A stretch of 64,000 bases of DNA. Source: Nocardia veterana NBRC 100344 (GTDB lineage: Bacteria > Actinomycetota > Actinomycetes > Mycobacteriales > Mycobacteriaceae). This document shows, one piece after another, positions 26,862-34,226 of the stretch; position 1 is the first letter of the stretch; each line of letters opens with the position of its first letter. The stretch covers positions 1 through 64,000 of the forward strand of contig NZ_BAGM01000092.1 in the NCBI RefSeq assembly GCF_000308855.1, read 5' to 3'. Below the pieces are notes generated by a model. The model was not told the origin of the DNA. It searched no databases and saw only the letters and a list, made by a program, of their open reading frames with translations. The position numbers were made by a program, and so were the translations under genes.

Positions 26862-27760
26862 GCGCGAACGCCTCGGTCCTCTACGACGTTCCGGGCCCGA
26901 AGGCCCGCCGGCGGCACGCGGTCTATTCGGTCCTGGTCCTGGCGGCCGTGGTGGCCGTGGGCTGGCTGGTATGGCGCGCTTTCGACCAGAAGGGACAGCT
27001 CACCGCCGAGAAGTGGAAGCCGTTCGTCGAGGCGGAGATCTGGCAGACCTACATCCTGCCCGGTCTGCGCGGGACGCTCGAGGCCGCCGCCCTGTCCATC
27101 GTCTTCGCGCTGGTGATCGGTACCGTGTTCGGCCTGCTGCGATTGTCCGATCATCGGGTGGTGCGCTGGGTGGCCGGCGCGATCGTCGAGGTGGCGCGCG
27201 CGATTCCGGTGCTGATCCTGATGATCTTCCTCTACAACTGGTTCGCCAAGGACAATCTGTTCGCCTCGGACCAGCTCGCGCTGGCGGCGGTGGTGATCGC
27301 GCTGACCGTCTACAACGGGTCGGTGATCGCCGAGATCGTGCGGTCGGGAATCCGCTCGTTGCCGCGCGGCCAGAGCGAAGCGGCGCAAGCGCTGGGGCTG
27401 CGCAAGGGGCAGATGATGCGGCTGATCCTGTTGCCGCAGGCGGTGACGGCGATGTTGCCGGCACTGATCTCGCAAATGGTGGTCGCGCTCAAGGACACCG
27501 CGCTGGGCTATCAGATCACGTATCAGGAGATCGTGCGGCAGGGTCAGCAGCTGGGTGCGGCCGAGCAGAACACGGTGCCCGCGCTGATCGTGGTCGCCGT
27601 CATCATGATCGCGCTGAACTGGGCGCTGACCTTCCTGGCCACCCGCCTGGAGCGCCGGCTGCGAGCGCGCCGGCGCGGCCGGACCGTCCTCGGGGTCGAT
27701 TCGGTACTGACCGACGCCGCCCCTGGGGTGGACGTGTCCCGGGCGGGCGGCACACGCTGA
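26858..27760 (+). CDS. gluD: Glutamate ABC transporter permease
   Basis: The 300-residue permease pairs with GluC. It has an extra N-terminal membrane helix ('AVYSVLVLAAVVAVGWLVW') followed by a periplasmic segment 'KWKPFVEAEIWQTYILPGLRGT', then the HisM-type core with 'QSEAAQALGLRKGQMMRLILLPQAVTAMLPALI' as EAA loop. A basic 45-residue tail is typical of the family in Mycobacteriales. Last gene of the operon; two hairpins follow. Confidence 0.93.
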   Translation: MSANASVLYDVPGPKARRRHAVYSVLVLAAVVAVGWLVWRAFDQKGQLTAEKWKPFVEAEIWQTYILPGLRGTLEAAALSIVFALVIGTVFGLLRLSDHRVVRWVAGAIVEVARAIPVLILMIFLYNWFAKDNLFASDQLALAAVVIALTVYNGSVIAEIVRSGIRSLPRGQSEAAQALGLRKGQMMRLILLPQAVTAMLPALISQMVVALKDTALGYQITYQEIVRQGQQLGAAEQNTVPALIVVAVIMIALNWALTFLATRLERRLRARRRGRTVLGVDSVLTDAAPGVDVSRAGGTR

Positions 27761-27784
27761 TCCCGCGCGGTCACGTCGCGCCGA

Positions 27785-27809
27785 GGTTGCGCTCGCATCG
27801 AGCGCAACC
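27785..27809. terminator. Terminator hairpin after gluD, 11-bp perfect stem
   Basis: GGTTGCGCTCG (27785-27795) and CGAGCGCAACC (27799-27809) pair perfectly around a CAT triloop, 24 nt after the gluD stop. It is a strong intrinsic-type hairpin without a long U-tract. Confidence 0.75.
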
Positions 27810-27851
27810 CTCGCCATCGAGTCCACGATCGCCGATCCTGAACACGCACCA

Positions 27852-27889
27852 CCCCGGTCGCCGGGCCACGCCACTCGCGGCGACCGGGG
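27852..27889. terminator. Second hairpin between gluD and recX, 11-bp perfect stem
   Basis: CCCCGGTCGCC (27852-27862) and GGCGACCGGGG (27879-27889) form a perfect 11-bp stem with a 16-nt loop. It is 121 nt downstream of the recX stop (minus strand) and 92 nt after gluD, so the two hairpins may serve the two convergent operons. The remaining intergenic sequence up to 28009 shows nothing else. Confidence 0.6.
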
Positions 27890-28009
27890 ATGGGTGTCCA
27901 ACCGTTCGCATCGCCGCTGGTCGCCGCCGAGCCACGCCGGTCGTGAGGTGCCCGGGCAGGTCCCGGATGTGCGACGGTGCTGATCGCCGCACAGGGGTGC
28001 GCCGGCGGA

Positions 28010-29623
28010 TCAGTCCGATGGGAACCCGTGCGCGAGTTCGGCGCGCACGACGGAATAGGCGAGCGACTGCCCGTATCCGCGACGGGCGAGCATTCCGACC
28101 AGGCGGTTGACGATCTTGTCCTCGGGAAGGTTGCGCGGCAGTGTCCGAATCTTGCGTCGAACCAGGTCCGCGGCCTGTTCCGCCTCGTCGTGCGCCGATT
28201 CGACCGCCAGAGGCGGGGTTTCGGCATCGACGCCGCCCGGCTCGGGCGCGATCGGATCCGCCGAAACCCTGTCGGCTACCGCGTTGTGCTCGGCGGCGGC
28301 CAATTCCTGTTTCACCACGGTGTAGGCGAGGGCTGGGCGATATCCGCGCCGGGCGAGCATCCCCACCAGCCGGGCGGTCGCCTTGTCCGCGGGGAGATCG
28401 CGGGGCAGCGTGCGGAGCTTCTTGCGGACCAGTTCCGCGGCCCGTTCGGAGTCGTCGGGGTCTCCGGTTCGCGGTCGACGGGAGGTGGTCGGTTGGGCTC
28501 CGGCGATCCCGTCTCCGGATGGCCCGTCGACGTCGAGTCGGTCGGCTCGATTCACCATTGCCCGGTTCGGTGCGGTGTCGTCCGAATCATGCTCTACCGC
28601 AGTGGATTCCGCGACGGTGCGCAGTTCTTCCGCAACTACCGCATAAGCCATGGACTGGTTGTATCCGCGCCGCGCGAGCATACCCACCAGGCGGTTGGTC
28701 GTTGTGTCGATCGGTAGGTCCTGCGGCAGAGCGGCGAGCTTACGGCGGACCAGGTCGGCGGCGCGGGCGCTTTCGTCTGCCGGTGTGATGGCGGCGAGAG
28801 CGGACTCGGCATCGGAATCGGAGACCCCTTTGCGCCGAAGTTCTTGTGCGAGAACCTTTTTCCCTTTGCCGGAGAAGGTGTGGCGCGAGTGCACCCACTG
28901 CTCCGCGAAGGCGGCATCGTCGATCAGCCCGACCTCGGCGAGTCGGTTCAGGGCGCGCTCGGCGACCTCGGGCGCGAAACCCTTGGCTGCGAGCTTGTCC
29001 GCGAGTTCGGCCCGGCTGCGGGCTCGGTCGGTCAGCAGACGCAGGCATATATCCTTCGCTTGAGCTTCGGTGCCCGCCTTCGGCGTGGATTGCGCTGCGT
29101 CGGAAGGTGATTCGCGCTCCTCGCCACGCGGCCGCCTGCGACGGCCACCGCCCCGGTCCGGGTCGACCCCGCGCATGTGGACGGATGCACCATCGGGGTC
29201 ATACACGCCGTCGGAGCTCGCAGCGGCATCCCTGCCGGTCGGCTCATGCGCGTCGTTGCCGATCGGCGACCGCGAGCCACCGTCGGCAACGTCGACGTCG
29301 GTCTTCGACCGGCGGTTCGGACGACCGCTCGGGTTGTCCGAGAGTCCGTCCGCACTCCCCTGTCGCCGCGCGGCGGGAACCGCGCCGCCATCGGAGCGCC
29401 ACAGTCCGGTAGGCGAATCCGCCGCATCTCCCGCGGATCGCCGGCGACGAGGCGAACCCCCGGGTCGGCGCCCGGGTTTCGACCGCTCACCTCCGGCATC
29501 GTCGGTGGACCGCGTGCGGGATTCGATATCCGCCAGCTGTCGCCGGAGTCGCTCGACGGCGTCGAGCCGAGAAGCGCCAGGGTCCGGGAAGGGCGTGGAC
29601 CCCGGCGCGTCCCGGTCCGGCAT
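28010..29623 (-). CDS. recX: RecX, expanded: long disordered N-terminus and three copies of the C-terminal module
   Basis: RecX restrains RecA filaments. Typical actinobacterial RecX has about 170-180 residues; this one has 537. Residues 1-184 are Arg/Gly/Ser/Asp-rich and unstructured. The canonical domain follows: first three-helix unit 'KDICLRLLTDRARSRAELADKLAAKG' (about 189-232), second 'DDAAFAEQWVHSRHTFSGKGKKVLAQELRRKGV' (235-280), third at about 283-338 ('LVRRKL...NRLVGMLARRGYNQSMAYAVV'). That third unit then recurs at about 389-445 and 479-533, separated by acidic linkers. There is no frameshift. It begins 3 nt after recA and should be co-induced with it. Confidence 0.95.
   Translation of the reverse strand: MPDRDAPGSTPFPDPGASRLDAVERLRRQLADIESRTRSTDDAGGERSKPGRRPGGSPRRRRSAGDAADSPTGLWRSDGGAVPAARRQGSADGLSDNPSGRPNRRSKTDVDVADGGSRSPIGNDAHEPTGRDAAASSDGVYDPDGASVHMRGVDPDRGGGRRRRPRGEERESPSDAAQSTPKAGTEAQAKDICLRLLTDRARSRAELADKLAAKGFAPEVAERALNRLAEVGLIDDAAFAEQWVHSRHTFSGKGKKVLAQELRRKGVSDSDAESALAAITPADESARAADLVRRKLAALPQDLPIDTTTNRLVGMLARRGYNQSMAYAVVAEELRTVAESTAVEHDSDDTAPNRAMVNRADRLDVDGPSGDGIAGAQPTTSRRPRTGDPDDSERAAELVRKKLRTLPRDLPADKATARLVGMLARRGYRPALAYTVVKQELAAAEHNAVADRVSADPIAPEPGGVDAETPPLAVESAHDEAEQAADLVRRKIRTLPRNLPEDKIVNRLVGMLARRGYGQSLAYSVVRAELAHGFPSD
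28019..28189 (-). repeat. RecX module R3, copy 3
   Basis: It encodes residues 479-535 ('AADLVRRKIRTLPRNLPEDKIVNRLVGMLARRGYGQSLAYSVVRAEL'), and forms the C-terminus of the protein. Its 'RGYGQ' matches the usual ending of single-copy RecX proteins as I recall them. Confidence 0.85.
28289..28459 (-). repeat. RecX module R3, copy 2
   Basis: It encodes residues 389-445 ('AAELVRKKLRTLPRDLP...ARLVGMLARRGYRPALAYTVVKQEL'). By eye it is closer to copy 3 than to copy 1, for example the shared RTLPR-LP and -DK, which suggests two duplication steps. Confidence 0.85.
28610..28777 (-). repeat. RecX module R3, copy 1 (canonical position)
   Basis: This segment encodes residues 283-338 and shares 'RLVGMLARRGY' and 'AYxVVxxEL' with copies 2 and 3. 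It lies directly after the second RecX unit, where the usual protein ends. Confidence 0.85.
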
Positions 29624-29626
29624 CGG

Positions 29627-30670
29627 TTAGAAGTCGACGGGCGCCTCGGCACCCGCGTCTGCGGTGACATCGGCACCGATGCCGAGCTTCTCCTTGATCT
29701 TCTTCTCGATCTCGTCCCGCACGTCGGTGTTCTCCAGCAGGAACTTACGAGCGTTCTCCTTGCCCTGGCCGAGCTGATCGCCCTCGTAGGTGTACCAGGA
29801 GCCGGACTTGCGGATAAAGCCCTGATCGACGCCCATATCGATGATCGAGCCCTCCTTGGAGATGCCCGCACCGTAGAGGATGTCGAATTCGGCCTGCTTG
29901 AACGGCGGCGACACCTTGTTCTTGACGACCTTCACGCGGGTGCGGTTACCCACCGCATCGCTGCCGTCCTTCAGCGTCTCGATGCGGCGCACATCCAGAC
30001 GCACCGAGGCGTAGAACTTCAATGCCTTACCGCCGGTGGTGGTTTCGGGCGAACCGAACATCACGCCGATCTTCTCGCGCAGCTGGTTGATGAAGATCGC
30101 GGTGGTGCCGGAGTTGTTGAGCGCACTGGTCATCTTGCGCAGCGCCTGGCTCATCAGGCGGGCCTGCAGACCGACATGGCTGTCGCCCATCTCGCCCTCG
30201 ATTTCCGCGCGCGGCACCAGCGCCGCGACGGAGTCGATGACGATGATGTCCAGCGCGCCCGAGCGCACCAGCATGTCGGCGATCTCCAGCGCCTGCTCAC
30301 CGGTATCCGGCTGGGAGACCAGCAGCGCGTCGGTATCGACCCCGAGTTTGCGGGCGTATTCCGGATCCAGCGCGTGTTCGGCGTCGATGAAGGCCGCGAC
30401 GCCGCCGTTGGCCTGGGCGTTGGCGATGGCGTGCAGGGCGACCGTGGTCTTACCGGAGGATTCCGGACCGTAGATCTCCACGACGCGGCCCCGCGGCAGA
30501 CCGCCGATGCCCAGCGCGACATCCAGGGCGATCGAGCCCGTCGGAATCACCGAGATGGGCTGGCGCGCCTCTTCACCCAGGCGCATGACCGCGCCCTTAC
30601 CGAAGCTCTTCTCGACCTGCGCCAGAGCGAGCTCGAGCGCCTTGTCACGGTCGTAGGCCTGTGGTGCCAT
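29627..30670 (-). CDS. recA: Recombinase RecA (no intein)
   Basis: The 347-residue protein is a complete RecA: '[47 protein letters not shown]' with Walker A at 68-75, '[39 protein letters not shown]', Walker B '[19 protein letters not shown]', loop L2 '[35 protein letters not shown]', and an acidic C-terminus. The M. tuberculosis RecA intein is absent; the Walker A and L2 insertion sites are uninterrupted. The ATG at 30670 is preceded by AAGGGGAT. It is transcribed with recX from a LexA- and PafBC-type promoter region. Confidence 0.98.
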   Translation of the reverse strand: MAPQAYDRDKALELALAQVEKSFGKGAVMRLGEEARQPISVIPTGSIALDVALGIGGLPRGRVVEIYGPESSGKTTVALHAIANAQANGGVAAFIDAEHALDPEYARKLGVDTDALLVSQPDTGEQALEIADMLVRSGALDIIVIDSVAALVPRAEIEGEMGDSHVGLQARLMSQALRKMTSALNNSGTTAIFINQLREKIGVMFGSPETTTGGKALKFYASVRLDVRRIETLKDGSDAVGNRTRVKVVKNKVSPPFKQAEFDILYGAGISKEGSIIDMGVDQGFIRKSGSWYTYEGDQLGQGKENARKFLLENTDVRDEIEKKIKEKLGIGADVTADAGAEAPVDF

Positions 30671-30718
30671 CGTCTGATCCCCTTCTGACGGGTAAGTCTC
30701 GTTGTGTGGTTGGCGCCC

Positions 30719-30741
30719 ACGGTAGAGGGCGGCACCGACAA
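30719..30741 (-). promoter_or_regulatory. RecA-NDp/PafBC-type promoter of recA
   Basis: On the minus strand TTGTCGGTG (30741-30733) is followed by exactly 8 bp and TACCGT (30724-30719). This fits the published RecA-NDp consensus tTGTCRGTG-N8-TAnnnT, the LexA-independent DNA-damage promoter activated by PafBC in mycobacteria. It lies 49 nt upstream of the recA ATG. Confidence 0.85.
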
Positions 30742-30760
30742 GTTCTGATGGCAAGCTTAG

Positions 30761-30776
30761 ACGAACAGGTGTTCGA
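30761..30776. promoter_or_regulatory. SOS (LexA) box upstream of recA
   Basis: ACGAAC-AGGT-GTTCGA (30761-30776) matches the actinobacterial LexA consensus TCGAAC-N4-GTTCGA at 11 of 12 positions. It lies 20 bp upstream of the RecA-NDp -35, the same relative order as in M. tuberculosis recA. Confidence 0.85.
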
Positions 30777-30795
30777 GGCAAGCGACGCGCCGTGC

Positions 30796-31842
30796 TCACC
30801 GGGTCCGGCCTCCGGTCGCGGTCGGTACCACCGCGATCCGATCGGTGTGCATCAACGCCTGCGCCTGTTTGAACATCCGCAGTGTCGGAGTGACCTCCAC
30901 ATCGACGATGCCGTCCAACGCGCCCAGCCGTTCGGTGATGTACCGGTACAGATGCGCGCTGTCCCGGCAGACGATCGAGGCGGCCAGGTTGGTCGGCCCG
31001 GTGGTCGCCCCGACGTACGCCGTCTCCGGATGGGCCGCGATCGCCCGTCCCACCGCGTCCAGGTCGGCCGGACGGGTCCGCACCCACAGCGAGGCCCGGA
31101 CCGCATACCCCATCCGCTCGATGGCGAAGTCGAGATCGAAGTAGAGCACCCCGGCCGCCGTCAGTTCGGCCATGCGGCGCGCCACCCGGGAGGCGCTCCA
31201 TCCGGTTTCGGCCGCCAGCCGGGCGTAGGAGGCGCGACCGTCGCGCGCGAGGACCGCGAGCATCGCCTCGTCGCCCGGGGACAGATCCACCGGCGCCTCG
31301 GGTCCGCGCACATCGTTCACCGCGGGCCGGCGCCCCAGCTGCCGCAACTGATCGGCGCTCAGCAATCGGCCGTAGCGCGGCCATTCCTCGGGCAGCGGAA
31401 ATCGGTGGATCATCTCGTAGGCCGTCAACCCGGTGACCTGACTCGCCCGCGGAAGCACGTTGAGCAGCAAGGCATCTCGCTGTTCGAGCGATCGGGGACG
31501 ACTGACGCAGGTCACCTCCGACCCGGTCGACAGCAGCGCCACCCAGCTGACGTCGGGCAGCCGGGCCAGCGATTCGGCCAACTGCAGCGCCTTGGCCGGG
31601 GTGGACTGCAGCCGCAGCATCCACCGGGTGTTACCCAGCGGCATGGTGTTGACCAGACCCGAGACGTGCAGCATGCCGCGTTGTCGCAGCGACCGATAGC
31701 GCCGGGCCACGGTCTGTTCGGAGACACCGAGGATCGCACCCAGTTTGGCGAACGGGATCCGGGCGTCGGTGACCAATCCGTGCACGATCTGCTTGTCGAG
31801 CGGATCGAGAACGGAGGATTCGATCTCATCTTCCGGGTTCAT
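30796..31842 (-). CDS. Lrp/AsnC-family regulator with two AsnC units
   Basis: The 348-residue protein consists of two HTH-plus-RAM-like units. The first HTH is '[41 protein letters not shown]' (12-52), the second '[41 protein letters not shown]' (about 187-227), each followed by an effector region ('[30 protein letters not shown]'; '[37 protein letters not shown]'). Tandem AsnC proteins of this length are common in Actinobacteria. It is divergent from the frameshifted MFS gene and probably regulates it. Start ATG 31842 has only a weak ribosome-binding site. Confidence 0.9.
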   Translation of the reverse strand: MNPEDEIESSVLDPLDKQIVHGLVTDARIPFAKLGAILGVSEQTVARRYRSLRQRGMLHVSGLVNTMPLGNTRWMLRLQSTPAKALQLAESLARLPDVSWVALLSTGSEVTCVSRPRSLEQRDALLLNVLPRASQVTGLTAYEMIHRFPLPEEWPRYGRLLSADQLRQLGRRPAVNDVRGPEAPVDLSPGDEAMLAVLARDGRASYARLAAETGWSASRVARRMAELTAAGVLYFDLDFAIERMGYAVRASLWVRTRPADLDAVGRAIAAHPETAYVGATTGPTNLAASIVCRDSAHLYRYITERLGALDGIVDVEVTPTLRMFKQAQALMHTDRIAVVPTATGGRTR

Positions 31843-31939
31843 AGGCGGAAATCCCACGTCGATAGCCGGATGGCTGGATGGATAGCGCGACCTTTCGCAC
31901 GCTTGGCGTCGATATCGTTCATACTCCCCGGAGGTCGCC

Positions 31940-33347
31940 ATGCGGAAATGGCTCCCCTTGTTCGCGGCGTGCCTCGGCACGCTCATGCTGCTCATCGACG
32001 TCACCATCGTCAATGTCGCACTGCCCGACATCGCCGACGGCCTGGGCGCCGGTCTGTCCGGACTGCAATGGGTCGTCGACGGATACGCCCTGGCCCTCGC
32101 GGCATTGCTGTTGGTACTCGGCTCCTTCGCCGACCGGTTCGGCGCCGAGCGGACCTATCTGGCGGGCCTGGTGGTCTTCGCCGTCGCCTCGCTCGCCTGT
32201 GGACTCGCGGGCTCCACCGAGCTGCTGGTGGTCGCGCGGGCGGTACAGGGCATCGGCGGCGCGGCCGTCTTCGCGACCACGCTGTCGCTGCTGCACGCCA
32301 CCTACACCGGCCGCGATCGCGGTATCGCCTTCGGCGCCTGGGGGGGCGATCGCGGGGGCGGCGGCCGGCATCGGCGTCGTCCTCGGCGGCGTGCTGACCG
32401 ATCTGCTCTCGTGGCGGTGGATCTTCCTGGTGAATCTGCCGATCGCCGCGGTCGCGATCGTCTTGTCGCTGTCGGCGTTCGGCCCGGCGCAGCGGCGGCC
32501 CGACCGGAGCGTGGACGTCGCCGGGATGGTGGCCTTCGCCGGCGCGGCGACCGCCATCACCTACGGCATCGTCCGTGGCGGCGAATACGGCTGGGGCGAC
32601 GGCGCGACGCTGGCGTCCCTGGCGGTCGGCGCACTGGCCGCGGTTGGCTTCGTGGTGATCGAAACCCGCAGCACCGCACCGATGTTCCCGCTCGCCCTGC
32701 TGCGCAACCGAGAATTCGGCGCCACGCTGATCGCCGCCGCAGGCTTCAATTTCGCCGCCTTCGCCACCAGCCCGCTGATCTCGCTGTGGCTACAGCAGCA
32801 GCTGCACCTGAGCCCGCTGCAGGCAGGCCTGTCGATGCTGCCGATGGCGCTCACCGCCTTCCTGGTCTCGGCCGTCTTCGGGCGTCGGCTGCACGATGCC
32901 GCGCCGCGCTGGACGATCGGCGGCGGGCTGCTGATCATCGGCGCCGGCGCCGGTCTGCTGGGCCTGATCGACACTGGATCATCGTGGAGCGCACTACTTT
33001 TCGGTTATGTGGTGCTCGGCATCGGGATCGGCGTGCTGGCGCCCCCGCTCGTGGCGGTCGCGATGGCCGCGGTCTCCCCGCAGCAGAGCGGCACCGCCGC
33101 GGGCGCGGTGAACACCGCCCGTCAGCTCGGTCTCGCCCTCGGGGTCGCGGTGCTGGGCACGGTGTTCCGCGGCACGGCCGGCGAGGGCCGGATCACGGTG
33201 GCGCAGTTCGTTTCCGGACTGGACGCCGCGGTCGCGGTCGCGGCCGGCGTCGGCATTCTCGGCGGCGTCGTCGCCTTCGCGCTCCTACGCGGTCGCAGCG
33301 AGGCGGCGCCGGTGGAACCCGTCACCGCAGAGGTCACGGTCGGCTGA
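31940..33347 (+). pseudogene. MFS exporter (DHA2-like) with a +1 frameshift in a G7 run
   Basis: The first part (31940 to about 32340) reads 'DVTIVNVALPDIADGLGAGLSGLQWVVDGYALALAALLLVLGSFADRFG' up to 'GIAFGAWG'. After the run of seven G at 32340-32346 the homologous sequence continues in another frame ('AIAGAAAGIGVVLGGVLTDLLSWRWIFLVNLP') to the stop at 33347. With six G the protein would be about 468 residues with 14 membrane helices. Both halves are otherwise intact, so this is a recent mutation, a sequencing error, or slippage-based switching. GGAGG precedes the ATG. Divergent partner: the AsnC regulator. Confidence 0.85.
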
Positions 33348-33409
33348 GCGACTCGCCCCGCCGAGACGGATTCCCCACAGCGCCACCGCGTTCCACGCGA
33401 GCGGTCGTT

Positions 33410-33898
33410 TCACGCGGCCGGACCCAGCCCCGCCGGCAGGCTCGGCGGGGTGCCCTGGGTCCAGGTGATCCGCAGCGCCGAAGCGGAGATCCGCCAGCCG
33501 TCCGCGGTCCGGACCAGGTCGGTATCGGTATGTCCGGCGGAGATGAAGATCGATTCGGAACCGTCGGCCAGCACGTGGGTGCTCAGTTGCGCGCCGCGAA
33601 CCCTGGCCCGATCGCCGTCGAGTTCGATCACCGGATTCGTTCCCAGATGGACGGTCCGGTCGAACAACGCCATGCCGCGCCGGATATGCGCGAGGACGGC
33701 ATCGCGCCCGTGGACGGTGCCGATCGGCATTTCGGCCGTGACGTCCTCGGTGAAGTAGGTGCGCGCCCACTGCTCGTCGAAGACGCCGTCGTCCAGGGAG
33801 CGCAGGTAGCGATCCAGCAGGTCGGTGATGTCGGCCCGGTCCAGCAACTCCTGGATCCGGCGCGTGGTGATCTCGGTGTTCGTATCCTCAGCGGTCAT
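33410..33898 (-). CDS. SnoaL-like / NTF2-fold protein
   Basis: The 162-residue protein has the SnoaL_4 pattern: 'QELLDRADITDLLDRYLRSLDDGVFDEQWARTYFTEDVTAEMPIGTVHGRDAVLAHIR' followed by 'TVHLGTNPVIELDGDRARVRGAQLSTHV' and 'DGWRISASALRITWTQG'. Such proteins are hydrolases, cyclases or ligand-binding proteins; the substrate cannot be told. The ATG at 33898 has no ribosome-binding site but is 6 nt from a candidate -10, so the mRNA may be leaderless. Convergent with the MFS gene; the 62-bp gap between them shows nothing. Confidence 0.82.
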   Translation of the reverse strand: MTAEDTNTEITTRRIQELLDRADITDLLDRYLRSLDDGVFDEQWARTYFTEDVTAEMPIGTVHGRDAVLAHIRRGMALFDRTVHLGTNPVIELDGDRARVRGAQLSTHVLADGSESIFISAGHTDTDLVRTADGWRISASALRITWTQGTPPSLPAGLGPAA

Positions 33899-33904
33899 GA
33901 CCCA

Positions 33905-33935
33905 AGCCTGCAACCTCGACTTAAGTTGAGGTCAA
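33905..33935 (-). promoter_or_regulatory. MerR/SoxR-like promoter with 19-bp spacer and a 20-bp palindrome
   Basis: On the minus strand TTGACC (33935-33930) and CAGGCT (33910-33905) are 19 bp apart. The near-perfect palindrome ACCTCGACTTAAGTTGAGGT (33913-33932, one mismatched pair) overlaps the -35 and fills most of the spacer. An over-long spacer holding a CCTC...GAGG palindrome is the hallmark of MerR/SoxR-controlled promoters. No MerR gene is in the window, so the regulator would act in trans. Confidence 0.65.
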
Positions 33936-33960
33936 CGGGGCTGTGACCCAGCCGACAAGG

Positions 33961-34155
33961 TCACCATCGATGCTTGGGCACATCGAATTCGGCGCACAGC
34001 GCCCGCCAGACCTCGCGAGGGTCGACACCATCCTCGATCGCCTGGGCGCCGGTGCGGCCGTTCATCGCGGGCAGGACATGATCGGCCAGCAGCAGGTCGC
34101 CGCGGGCGACGCCGAATTCGGTATGCAAGAGTTCCTGGAATTCAGTCAACCGCAC
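33961..34155 (-). CDS. DUF3046 protein (Rv2738c-like)
   Basis: From GTG 34155 the product has 64 residues: 'RLTEFQELLHTEFGVARGDLLLADHVLPAMNGRTGAQAIEDGVDPREVWRALCAEFDVPKHRW', which covers the whole DUF3046 family. In M. tuberculosis Rv2738c adjoins recA; here about 3 kb of other genes lie between. Function is unknown. The start is chosen from family alignment, as no clear ribosome-binding site is present. Confidence 0.88.
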   Translation of the reverse strand: MRLTEFQELLHTEFGVARGDLLLADHVLPAMNGRTGAQAIEDGVDPREVWRALCAEFDVPKHRW

Positions 34156-34226
34156 CGTGCCGAGGGTACCGGGCACCGGCGCGCCGCGGCCATCGCCTCC
34201 GCACCGGGTGCGCCCGCAGCGGATCG

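Noticed and set aside
28019..28777. recX repeats as assembly duplication
   Set aside because: The three copies differ at many residues and in the linkers, so they are old duplications, not a repeat of reads.
29177..30688. 503-codon plus-strand ORF across recA/recX
   Set aside because: Antisense of recA, which is unambiguous; typical GC-rich shadow.
29627..31624. 665-codon recA frame suggesting an intein or fusion
   Set aside because: The extra codons lie upstream of the recA start, in the promoter and antisense to or out of frame with the AsnC gene; the RecA domain itself is uninterrupted.
31940..33946. 668-codon ORF past the MFS stop
   Set aside because: After the G7 run this frame loses all MFS similarity and becomes Arg/Gly-rich; the homologous sequence is in another frame.
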